DNA from: Diaporthe sp. PMI_573
Lineage: Eukaryota; Ascomycota; Sordariomycetes; Diaporthales; Diaporthaceae
Direction: 5' to 3'
Assembly: GCA_021399435.1 (NCBI GenBank)
Contig: JAJTUP010000101.1
Coordinates: 124,001 to 188,000 of the forward strand
DNA length: 64,000 nt
In this document: positions 46,866 through 57,028 of the stretch, piece by piece
How the letters are laid out: each line of letters begins with the position of its first letter
How positions within the stretch are numbered: the first letter of the stretch is position 1
The notes under the pieces: model-generated
What the model was told of the DNA's origin: nothing
Databases searched by the model: none
Seen by the model: only the letters and a program-made list of their open reading frames with translations
Translations under genes and position numbers: made by a program

Positions 46866-47303
46866 TATAATAATAAGCTATTACTATAGAATAGATTACT
46901 GTTATAAAATAAGTTATTATTATAAAATATACTATTACTATAAAATAAACTATTAATATAGAATAGATTAAGGCTATAAAATAAGCTATTATTATAGAAT
47001 AGACTATTACTATAGTCTAAACTATAGTCTATAACTATATAATAAATGTATATAAATAAAGATCTTCTTTATTAAATTATTATTAATAAAAGTAAAATAA
47101 ATAGTAGATATCTAATAAACTATTAAGCTATTAGCTTACTATATATCTTTTTTACTTATTATATAGTCTAAATATAAAACTTATATTATAGTTTTAAAAT
47201 AAAGAAAATTCTATTAATCTACAGAATAAAAAATTGTTTAAAATAGTATAGGTATATATTAGCTCACCCTAAACTATACTAAAATAACTAAGAAACCCTA
47301 ACC

Positions 47304-48668
47304 CTACTTAGAACCCCGCTCAGAAGCACAATTACTACGACGACCCTTCTGAACATGCCTACAATGCATACGAATTTGACACTGAGAAATAAAGACTTTC
47401 TCACAGTCTAGACACAAATAGCACCTAGGATATCCATCAGCCTCAAAGTACTATTAATAAATTAGTATATATTATAAATAAGGGTTAGGAATAAGTATTA
47501 TTTACTTACATTATACCATAAAGCATAGCCATAGTTATAATCAACTATGTCGATAAATTCACGTTCTGGGTGGTACATTAAAAAGCATTTCCAGGCATTA
47601 TTAGGACACTTTTCTTGAGTAATTTCCTTATACCAGTGCTATATAATAGTTAGTATATATAATATTAATAAAGGGTTAGGGTTATTACTTACTTCTTCAG
47701 CATGAGGGGAGGGCTGTTGAATTTAGCCAGCATTATATGCGTCAGCAAGAGCATCAAGTTCCTCGTCTGTTAAAAGCTATAATAGGGTTAATAGTTGGTA
47801 AGATATACTATTAAATGGAGCAAAAAAAGGGCTAATTTTAAGTATACTTACACAAGGAGTTTCTACTTCTTGTGTAAAGATATTGCCTAGAAAAGGGAGG
47901 GGGCTCGATGTTAAGAAGGTCGGTAAGATTTAGTTCGTCGTCTTCAAGTGGGACCGTCGAATACTATATAAAAATTATCAATAAATAGAGCCAAAAAAGG
48001 GCTATTTAATGATATATAACGTACCTAAAAGAACGGATGGTCAGGGTCAACAGCAGGGTTTTTATCCACGGGGGACAGAGATAAAGGTGAGGGAGGGAGG
48101 GGGTGTTGGGCCGCAAGCTAATTAGATAATTAGGGTTAGGGTTAATAATACTTTCTAGGGTTAAATACCTCTAATTCAGCTAGCTGAATAGTAGCTTGAG
48201 CTAATTTAGTATCCATAGTAGAAGGGTGAAGCTAAAATAAAAATATTAATAAAAAGAAAAAGAGTAAAAAATAGGGTAATAGAAAGACTTACTGAGGTTT
48301 GCGGCTTGTCTATTAGCTGAATAGGGTTGTAAGGAGTGTTTTCACGCCCCTCAAATCCATTTGACCCCTATAATATATTAGTATTAAAAAAGAATGAGAA
48401 ATAAAAGAAAAAAAAGAAGAAAAAGAAAAAGAAAAAAAGAAAAAGGGGGAAAACGTACGTAATAAGGAGGATTACTAGGGTTATACGGCAAATCGGCGGT
48501 ACTCAAGTGGGGGTTAGGGTTCTATAATATTATTAGTGATAATAAAAGAAGAAAAAAAGAAAAAAGACGTACGGTAGGGGGTAGGGTGTCGATAATAGAG
48601 TCGATAAAAGTGGAAAAAGCGAGCTTTAGGAGCTCGGCTTGGGCACGACGGGTAATGTAGGAAGACAT
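47304..48668 (-). pseudogene. second multi-exon gene in the hAT-like structure, C2H2-like zinc finger at C-terminus
   Basis: An ATG at 48668 opens a 32-codon exon (MSSYITRRAQAELLKLAFST...) ending at 48573. Short exons follow, separated by introns of about 50-90 bp with GTACGT/GTAAGT/GTATTT donors and TATAG-type acceptors. The second exon is 48521-48459, and the first five exons are all phase 0. The predicted protein is proline- and asparagine-rich at first and has an acidic stretch (LEDDELNLTDLLNIEP). Near the end are HWYKEITQEKCPNNAWKCFL and YHPEREFIDIVDYNYGYALW. The last exon has Cys-x2-Cys-x12-His-type spacing (CLDCEKVFISQCQIRMHCRH) and a basic tail, stopping at 47304. A TAG ends exon 5 where CAG fits, one exon has an apparent 1-base shift, and a TAA lies in the seventh exon. 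So it is lightly decayed, or my splice model is imperfect. Family unknown; same strand as the transposase. Confidence 0.55.
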
Positions 48669-48844
48669 TGTAAATAAGGGTTAGGGGTAAGAGATATAAG
48701 TGTGTTTTAAGTAGTAGAGTAGTAGGTAAGATGTGTTAAATCGATAATAAAACTGATAGAGAGGAAGGAAAAAAGAAAAGAAAGAAAGAAAGGAATAGCC
48801 TCTATATTTATGTTTGATTTCAAGCTACTATAAACACTTACTAT

Positions 48845-49565
48845 AGGCTTTAGAAAGTCTAAATAATAGATAGATAGGCCGGAAGCCGTGGAAAGTCTAA
48901 ATAATAGTCTATTAATGGATAAATAAGCCGGAAGCTATGGAAAGTCTAAATAATAGATATATAAGCCGGAAGCTATGGAAAGTCTAAATAATAGATATAT
49001 AAGCCGGAAGCCGTGGAAAGTCTAAATAATAGTTTATTAATAGATAGATAAGCCGGAAGCTATGGAAAGTCTAAATAATAGATAGATAAGCCGGAAGCTA
49101 TGGAAAGTCTAAATAATAGATAGATAAGCCGGAAGCTATAGAAAGTCTAAATAATAGATAGATAAGCCGGAAGCTATGGAAAGTCTAAATAATAGATACA
49201 TAAGCCGGAAGCTATAGAAAGTCTAAATAATAGATACATAAGCCGGAAGCTATAGAAAGTCTAAATAATAGATACATAAGCTGGCAGCCTTGAAAAGTCG
49301 AGATAATAGATAGATGGGCTGGCAGCCTTGAAAAGTCTAGATAATAGATAGATAGGGCTGGAAGCCTTAGAAAGTCTAGATAATAGATAGATGGGCTGGC
49401 AGCCTTGAAAAGTCTAGATAATAGATAGATGGGCTGGAAGCCTTAGAAAGTCTAGATAATAGATAGATGGGCTAAAAGTCTTAGAAAGTCTAATAATAGA
49501 TAGATGGGCTAAAAGCCTTAGAAAGTCTAAATAATAGATAAATCAGCTAGAAGCCTTAGAAAGTT
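48845..49565. repeat. 38-bp minisatellite, about 19 copies
   Basis: The unit AAAGTCTAAATAATAGAT plus ATATAAGCCGGAAGCTATGG repeats head to tail with small changes (AGCCGGAAGC to GGCTGGCAGC to GGCTAAAAGC). Divergence grows from left to right, so the array can be read as a gradient. It lies upstream of the second gene. The units are contiguous with no spacers, so it is not a CRISPR array. Confidence 0.95.
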
Positions 49566-50790
49566 TATATAATAAATAGATTATATAAATAGATTAGATA
49601 GATAAATTAGATAAATAAATTAAATAGATTGCTAAAATTAAATAAATGGGTTAAATAATAAATTAAATAAATAAAACTAAAAATAAAGTCTAAAAGTATA
49701 TAATATAGCCTAATTTATATATTTTTAAAAAGACTTAACTTAATTTAGTTATATACCTGTATACTTATATACCTAGGTATACAAATATACAGATATATAA
49801 GACCCTTAGGTATACAGGTATATAGTTGTATACTAAACTGTTACAACTCTGTAGACAATATAAATAAATATATTACCCGGCTTACACGGGGCATATATAT
49901 ACACTATATAAGTAAAGTCAGCTATATAAGGGACGAATATCTAATATAAATATGAATTTGTAGACTCTATAGTATAAATAAACTGACGCTTGACTTAATA
50001 TGTGTAAAATTATCGTGTTACCCGTAAAATTGTAATAAAGCAAAGCTGTAGTATGTGTAACTTATATAAATAAGTTGACTACGTATAATAAAAGATGTGA
50101 AGCGATTAAGAGGATACGAGTTCAACTCGCCCTTAGATTAGCTTTTTGCCCTTTTTTAAGTCTTTAGGGTTTTTTACTTAATAATAGGCCTTGGCTTTTA
50201 ATAATTAGACGTTTTTTCTTATTAGGGTTTTTATACTAATAAATAAAGAATATACTTTATTTTAGTATTATTTTTTTTTAAAATAAAGGCTTTTTATTAA
50301 TATTAAAGATATTTTAAACTAATATATAAATAATATTTATATAGACTTTTTATTAAATATTAATATATTTTACTATTTATAGATTATTTTTATTATAATT
50401 ATATACTTTAGTTAAACTTATATATATTTAATATATTATCTTTTATTAATATTTTGCTTAAAATAGGCTTAGATAGCTAAATATATTTTTAAAAGTTTTA
50501 TTTATAGTTTAAAGATTTTTTATAGCTTGAGTCTTTAAGTTATATTTATAAAAGTTATATGGCTTTATAGAGACAAATTAGCTCTATAATATATATTATT
50601 TAGACTTTTTTTAATTTATATAAGTTGTATATATATATAAAATTTGTAGTTTTATACTAAAAACTACAAACTATAAAACTATAAAACTACAAACTATAAA
50701 ACTATAAAACCCTTTAACTATCATTACTATATTTATATAGTATAAATGTAGTAATATAGTAATATTACTATAATGTATTAAATTTGTCAT
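49566..50790. other. AT-rich stretch with internal terminus-like motif
   Basis: No coding sense. It contains the subterminal motif (AAGACCCTTAGGTATACAGG at about 49798) and an inverted TTACAACTCTG at 49841-49851. It also holds a less AT-rich patch at about 49870-50150 with GAGTTCAACTCG, which looks like a polymerase-III B-box but has no tRNA fold. Confidence 0.4.
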
Positions 50791-50794
50791 AACT

Positions 50795-51005
50795 TTGTCT
50801 ATTAGTCTATTAGTCTATTAGTTTATTAGTTTATTAGTTTATTAGTTTATTAGTTTATTAGTTTATTAGTTTATTAGTTATTAGTTTATTAGTTTATTAG
50901 TTTATTAGTTATAGTTTATTAGTTTATTAGTTTATTAGTTTATTAGTTATTAGTTTATTAGTTTATTAGTTTATTAGTTTATTAGTTTATTAGTTTATTA
51001 GTTAT
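50795..51005. repeat. 8-bp minisatellite TAGTTTAT
   Basis: About 25 units of TAGTTTAT with a few shortened units (TAGTTAT). The first units are TAGTCTAT, so it is the C-to-T version of the array at 46685-46865. Confidence 0.95.
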
Positions 51006-51329
51006 TAAAATATATAATAATGTTATAAGTAAAAAGTAATTCTTTTTTTTAACCTTTTTAAGTTAAATATATCTTATATATAATTATTATATTATTATAT
51101 TATTATATTATTGTATTATTGTATTCTTGTATTTCTATATTATTGTATTCTTGTATTCCTGTATTATTGTATTCTTGTATTCCTGTATTATTATATCTTG
51201 TATTCCTGTATTATTACAACTCTAGTTGTCATACTTAAATAAGTAAAATACAAAGGCCTTGGGTTAACTTATAAAATACAGGTTTTTTTTAAGTCTTTTA
51301 AAAAGACTTAATAGATATAAATTAAATAA

Positions 51330-51535
51330 TAAATAGCTAATAGCTAATAGCTAATAGCTAATAGTTAATAGCTAATAGTAAATAATTAATAATTAATAAT
51401 TAATAATTAATAATTAATAATTAATAATTAATAATTAATAATTAATAATTAATAATTAATAATTAATAATTAATAATTAATAATTAATAATTAATAATTA
51501 ATAATTAATAATTAATAATTAATAATTAATAGTTT
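51330..51535. repeat. 7-bp minisatellites TAGCTAA then TAATTAA
   Basis: A few TAGCTAA units are followed by about 22 units of the 7-mer AATAATT, again related by loss of G/C. Confidence 0.9.
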
Positions 51536-51849
51536 AGATATTAATTATTAAAGCTATTTAAAAGAACTAATATAAATAAAGTAGTAAATAAAGTTTATAA
51601 AAAGCTATTTTATTAATAAAAGATAAATAAATATAACTTTTAATTATATAATTATATAATTTATATATTCTTTTATTATAACTCTAAAATTCCTTATTAG
51701 TAGCTTTTATATAGTATTTTTTAATTGTTTTTTTGGCTTTTTGTTTTTTTTAAGCTTAAATTTACTATAATAAGAGTATTTAAGTAAAACAAAATGTAAA
51801 CTAAGAGTATAATAAATATATTATTAATAAAAGTATATTTAAATACTTG

Positions 51850-51995
51850 TATATTTGTATATATATTGTATAGATATACAAGATATATAGATATATAAAT
51901 ATACAAATATACAGATATACAGATATACAAAACCTTAGATATATAAATATATAGATATACAGTATATCTGTATATTTATACATATACAATATACA
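51850..51995. repeat. right subterminal TATACAGA-type satellite
   Basis: A near copy of the left subterminal satellite in the same orientation, including CAAAACCTTAGATATA (left version CAAGACCCTAGATATA) and an ACAGTATATCTGTATATTT palindrome, just before the right terminus at 52021. Confidence 0.8.
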
Positions 51996-52021
51996 TTGTA
52001 TATAATTTTGTCACAACTCTG

Positions 52022-54650
52022 GCCTTGGGCTAAAGAAGGTTGTTTCGGGTATATGGGGTCCCTGGGGTATGTGATGCCTGTTGGCTTGCTGGGCCTGGAG
52101 TAATGTTTTGCTAGGTGACTGCTGGGCCTGGTGTAGTTAGGGGTAGCCGGGTTAGTTGTTCTATTGACTTGATGATAGTGGTAGGGAAAGAGGTACTGCC
52201 TGGGGTAGAAGGAATAGGTGTTTGTATATTTCTTCTAGGTGGTTTTTAAAATTGTTGTGCTATTTTCGACTTAGGCGTAAATTTAACCTTATGGGCTTTG
52301 TCTTCTGGCTACTTAGGGCAATAGTCTTCTTTAAGGAGGGTAAATAGTTGGTTGGTAATATGGGTGCTTCTTATATTGCTGGTATAGATGCTGTGGGCCT
52401 GGAGAAAGCGCCGGAGCTCTAATTGCTAGCGGCTCTTAATGACTCTAAAGCTATCAAGAGTCTATTTCTTAAAGTAGGTTTGATACTTGCTGAGAAGTTT
52501 GTTGTTAATAGTATAAATTTCCTGTAGCTTATCTAGTGCTCTAAGTAGGTATATTGTTATTTAGGTAGGGTTTTGGCTTAAAGGGTTGCTTGGGGCTTTT
52601 TATTAGGAGTGGTTAATATAGGCCCAGCTTATTGTTAAGACTGTGTATTGTTGGTAAAGGGTATTGAGGTAGGCCTTAAGGAGGTCTGTGTAGTCTTACC
52701 CTCTAGCTAGGGTAGTGTCTGCTACTGGGAATATAGTAGTTGATGAAAAAGAAGCGGTCTTGGCTATTGCCTATTATTTACGGGCTAGCTATAAAAATTT
52801 AAATCTAGGATACTAATTGACTAATCTAACTCGTGTCTTTATGGTTACCCTTTCTATGGTTTAAAGAAAAGGAAGGGAAAGAGGAAAGTTTAACTAATTT
52901 AACTCAAGTCTTTGTAATTATCCTTCCTATAGGTTAGGTAAAGGAGAAGGGGAAGGACTAGCCACTATAGGTATAGTTCCTGTTATAGTTGAGAAAGGTC
53001 TCGTCTTTTGAGTGTAAAGAAGAAAGGGGACTAACTACTGTAGGTATAGTTTTTATTATGGTTGAGGATGGCTATTTTGGCTTATTGAAGGAGGAGGACT
53101 ATTAGAAGAAGGACTAGTAGAAAAAGGAGGAAGAGGACTAGCTACTACAATATTTGTGTTTCTTTAGTAGGTGGTTTGTTTGTTTACTTCTAGGAGACTA
53201 GAAGAAGGAGGAGAAGGTAAAGGTAAATAAGCTAAAGGTGAAAAAGGCGGAGGGGCTGCCGCCGTTATAGTTGATGATGTCGGCTTTAACGAGGAGCTAC
53301 CGCTACTGTAGTTGGCGATATTGGCTTTGACGCGAGTGGTGGTGACAAGAGTTGGTATGCCGTTGTCTGCGGTAACTAGGTAAGCGGTAATAGTGGTGTC
53401 GGCAGAAGGCAGGGGCGCTGTTGTCTATGGTAACTAGGCAAGTGGTGGTGGTGACGAGAACTAGTATACTGCCGTAATGGTAAGCGGTAAAGAGATCTAG
53501 ATAAGAGAGAGAAAGAGAGAGAGATATTGTTGCCTGCTGCTACTAAATAGTGGTAATAGTACTGGGGTAGGAGTGTTGTTGTTAGTAGTAATAAGGTAGC
53601 CGTAGCCTTTCTAGTAGCCTTGGATCTGCAGAAAAGAGGGTATTGTGATACTTACTGCTACGGCTTATGACTGGCATAAGAACTATTTACCTGCAGGTGG
53701 TGGTTATTGGTAAATGGCACCTATTACTGTGTAGTCTGATGGGTAGAGTTGCCCTTTTGAGTGGTTATCTTAGTTATATACTACTAAATGTAATAAAAGA
53801 GGGGTAGGTAAGGGTTTTGGTGTTCTGGGCATGGTTTTGGGCGTTTTGGGTGGCTGTGCTAAGTGGCTAAGGGAGTGTAAGGGGGCCTGGGCAAGAGGTT
53901 TGTGTGTAAATGGTAGGGTAAGTGCTTAAGGTTAGTACCTGTTCTGCTGGTAGTTGTTTAGGTGGCAAGAAGGCTATTGTCTAGTAAGAAGCCCTTTTGT
54001 AGAAGAAGGGGAAGGGGCAAAGAACGAGGCCGTGAGAGTGTTCTTTGCCTAGGGGATGGGGATATTGTAGGGAAGGTGTGATGGTGTGTACTGCTAAATA
54101 GTTGGTTCTTTGTGTAGAAGGTCGTTGTTGGTATAGCGGGTTTGTATAGGTGTTGGTTTCTTTTCGTGATACTTTGTGGTAAATACCTGGCTTTTCTGGG
54201 GGTCTTTGCTAGGAAGGAACTTCTAGTCTTTAGTGGTTGGATCTTTTGGGGTACTAGTAATGATGACTGCCTGGTCTGGTTATTGGTTAGTGGTGGCTGC
54301 TTTCTTTTGATTGTGTAGCGTAGATATTGTGGTCTGCTTTGTTGGCTGTTAACTGCTTGCTGGCTGACAAGATCGATAAAGGTCTGGTGATGGATCTACC
54401 TCTTTGGACCTAGCTGTTAGGGACTGATGGGGTAGTTAATTACTGATTAGTGTTGGTATGGCCCTGACTGCTAAGGGTTAGGGGTCTTTGTACGTGTAAA
54501 TAGGGGCGAGTAAAAGGAACTACTGTATGTGTCTGGGTACGGGTTTGATTCTTGCTATAGAAAGAAGAAAGGAAGTTATTGCCATCGTGGGTGCCGAAGT
54601 ACTTGGTGTAGTGGCCAGCCCTCTGCTGACTAAGCCAGACCGGCCCTTCT
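52022..54650 (-). pseudogene. RIP-decayed Pro/Gln/Thr-rich coding relic, family unknown
   Basis: Read leftwards, a frame with long protein-like runs occurs near the left end: LDKLQEIYTINNKLLSKYQT, then VIKSR-stop-QLELRRFLQA, HITNQLFTLLKEDYCPK, FTPKSKIAQQF, and a Pro/Thr/Ser/Gln tail (TPGPASQQASHTPGTPYTRN). Nearly all stops are TAG or TAA in CAG/CAA or TGG contexts. Towards 54650 the sequence is low-complexity and sense is weak. It could be a retrotransposon Gag-like protein or a host gene; I cannot decide. It ends exactly at the right terminus of the hAT-like structure. Confidence 0.4.
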
Positions 54651-54989
54651 AATTGGCTACAGCCGGGCCGGGCGTGCGGTCCCTTCAACGGTCACCAAAT
54701 CCACACCGACCTCCTTTCCTCTCCAAGCGCTCGGGGCTTCAAGTCCGCAAGGCGGTCACAGAAGCCGTTCTCCTAGGGAGCACAGTAAGCAGGTATGTGG
54801 ATGACCGGCGGACTCGAATTGAGAAGTGCTATCATGAGACGAAGAGAGGGAAGACAGGCAAGGCAGTGGAGATGTCGAAAGATTTGACAATAGTAGCACC
54901 ATATTAGCGCATTTGACACTCGTCCGGTTTTAGGCTACAAGGGTGCTATGTATATCAGAATTATTCTATCCCAATAAAACATCAAATAC
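54651..54989. other. no supported gene
   Basis: GC-balanced return after the AT-rich island. An 84-codon plus-strand frame (54653-54907) has no family. It includes the 3' flank of the NmrA-like gene. Confidence 0.4.
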
Positions 54990-56029
54990 TTATTTCAGAT
55001 CCTTATAGGCCGGGCTCTTCCTAACGTGTTCCTCCCAAGTTGTAAGATCATCCTCTAGGATCCGGCGGGTTAACTCATAACTCTCTCCAACAAAGTAGCC
55101 ATACTCGGCGATGAGTTTCATGTTGTCAACCATGGTTTCTTTCATCAATCCTGGTCCTTGAACGAAAGCACCCCATGAATCAAAATCCAGCTCATGCCAA
55201 CTTGCGCCCTTACCAGCCTCGGGGAACACTTTCTTGAATGTCGCGATGATTTCATCGCCGGTAACGTCGCCTGAGGTACCCAGCACATGCTTGCCGACAA
55301 CCTCATCCCAGTGCAGAACGATGGCCTTGATAAATTTGCCAGTGTCTGCCGTGTCGAAGAGGGCGACTGGACGATCTGCACCGAACGGCAGGAAAATAGC
55401 ATACGCACCATCGTGAGCCGGAGATGGCTGCAACAGACGCGTTGAGTAATTAGTCATGAAGCTTCCAGGCAGGAAAAATGCTGCTGGACTGCCAATGCTT
55501 CGCACATACTCTTCAATCCGAGCTTTGGTGTCAAAGTTGTATACGTGGGTCAGGACCCCGTTTGTCAGTTTCTGGGCGTACGGGAGGGAAGACCAGATAT
55601 ATTGGCGAACTCCAGCCTCCTTGGCCGCATCGGCCAGATTTCTGCCCTGTTGCAGCTCGAGCTCAATGTCAGCTTGACCCCAGTCCGTATTTCCAGTGGT
55701 GGTCATGGAGAAAACGGCGGTTGAGCCCTTCAGGGCTGCCAACAGAGATGCCTTATCGTTTGCGTCGGCCTGTGACGATCAAAGTTAGCTTCGTCGTTGG
55801 CGGGCCGAAACGCAGTTTACATGTGTGACTCGTTCTAACAGAAATATTGACATACAACGACGACTTCAATGCCCTTTGTAGCAAGCGCCTTGGCTCCCTC
55901 AGAAGTAGCATCCCGAGTGACTGCGCGAACAGTCCATTCTGATTTAAGCTTGGGATCATGCGTGAATATTTTGACGACACTACCGCCTTGGGAGCCGGTG
56001 GCGCCAAATACTGTAATGACCTTTGCCAT
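54990..56029 (-). CDS. NmrA-like family NAD(P)-binding protein, 317 aa
   Basis: Two exons, 56029-55856 and 55769-54990, join across an 86-bp intron (GTATGT...TCACAG), giving 954 bases and 317 residues, normal for the family. The N-terminus is a Rossmann strand and glycine-rich turn (VITVFGATGSQGGSVV, Gly at 9, 12, 15 and 16), typical of atypical SDR/NmrA-like proteins. Later marks are VFSMTTTGNTDWGQADIELE and a conserved PAAFFLPGSFMTNY. The catalytic Tyr-x3-Lys of true reductases is not evident, as in NmrA regulators, which sense NAD(P) redox state and bind transcription factors. Whether this one regulates or catalyses is unknown. The gene is intact, next to strongly decayed DNA. Confidence 0.9.
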
Positions 56030-56634
56030 GTTGATGGTTTGTGAGGAGGGATAACGACGTAGATTGGGCAGATCTGATTAGCTGGAGCTGGAATGATACT
56101 CTGAGCATGTATTAAAGGTATGGGGGGGAATGTAAACGAGAATCATCAGGTGTTGGTTTTATATACTTGAGCAACCAAGAAGCCAGCACGTTTAGCACCC
56201 TTGCCTCATTGCGTGTTGCCCATCTGACGTTTTCGGAGTTAAGCAGTCGTCAATTGAGATAAGGAGCTGACGCCGAACGCGGAACACCAGTTTTCTTTTC
56301 GTGAGAAATGCTGAGTAATACAACCAACACGCACTCCCCACAAGCCTAGGGGGCTAGAGTCGCTTTCGGCGAACTCATCAAAAAAGATTGTAGGTGCAAA
56401 CGCCGACGAAGCTCCGACTGGGCTCGGCTCGCTTCCCGAGCGCCCACGCCAGCGGAGGGAAACAGTGCCGCTCCCTGTCTATACTACAATTTCTAACTGT
56501 GCAGTTCATTATGCCCGAAAATCTTCGGGCCTCGTCATGTGGCGACTAATGTATTACGAATAATGCCGACGAGATGAGATGTAGGCACAACAGTTCCGTC
56601 CCAACCTTTTTTTTTAAATCTGGAAATTGGGGCT
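56030..56634. other. upstream region of the NmrA-like gene
   Basis: GC-balanced, no gene supported. It contains a poly-T run of 9-10 near 56607. Confidence 0.4.
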
Positions 56635-56958
56635 ATGTCCAACAAAAGGAAGCTGGCTTCATCTGCTGTGGCGAAGTGGGCCCGGAGGAAAGGGAAGTGG
56701 GTGCCTGTAGAGGAGGAAGTTGGTCAGTTAACCAGACGCAGGAAGAGAATGGCTATCCCCAATCCAAAGAAGCTCATGACAATAGCCGAGACTCTGGCCG
56801 CTGGTAAAGCCATTACTGAGATCAACCAATTGGAGAGGAAGAGGAAAAGGAGACTACTGAGAATGCGATTGAGGTGGGAAGCCTTCAAGACGACGAGAGT
56901 TCAAGTTCAGATGTGGCAGAAATCCCGTCGTACGCACCCGAACCGGTCGAGAGGTTAA
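56635..56958 (+). CDS. hypothetical basic ORF, low confidence
   Basis: A 107-codon frame rich in Arg and Lys (MSNKRKLASSAVAKWARRKG ... NQLERKRKRRLLRMRLRWEA). It could be the N-terminal part of a DNA-binding or mobile-element protein, since a second frame overlaps and the sense may shift near the end. No family is recognised. Confidence 0.25.
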   Translation: MSNKRKLASSAVAKWARRKGKWVPVEEEVGQLTRRRKRMAIPNPKKLMTIAETLAAGKAITEINQLERKRKRRLLRMRLRWEAFKTTRVQVQMWQKSRRTHPNRSRG

Positions 56959-57028
56959 GAGTTCCAGAAAATACTGAATTCCAATCAATTCTCAACCTAA
57001 TCTTAGAAGTAATTTAGTTCTACTCGAG

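Larger units (their letters stand above)
42930..52021. mobile_element. large hAT-like composite structure with CAGAGTTGTGACAAA inverted ends
   Basis: The left end CAGAGTTGTGACAAATT at 42930 is repeated in inverted orientation at the right end, where TTTTGTCACAACTCTG finishes at 52021. CAG-type termini are usual for hAT elements. Between them lie a hAT transposase gene, a second spliced gene and many AT-rich minisatellites. Additional terminus-like copies occur at 42953 (CAGAGTTGTGAATATAC), 49839-49851 (inverted) and about 50783-50797 (inverted, mutated). The structure may therefore be nested or built from several related elements. The 8-bp flanks CTAATCAT (left) and GCCTTGGG (right) do not match, so these outer ends are not proven to be the two ends of one insertion. 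Confidence 0.55.

Noticed and set aside
48845..49565. CRISPR-like repeat array
   Set aside because: Contiguous 38-bp units with no unique spacers, in a fungal nuclear genome. It is a minisatellite.
50080..50150. Possible tRNA (GAGTTCAACTCG resembles a B-box)
   Set aside because: The T-stem does not pair properly and no acceptor or anticodon arm can be folded.
42930..52021. 8-bp target duplication for the outer hAT-like ends
   Set aside because: Flanks CTAATCAT and GCCTTGGG differ, as do the flanks of the inner terminus copies (TAGACAAT, TCTATTAG). No duplication can be claimed.
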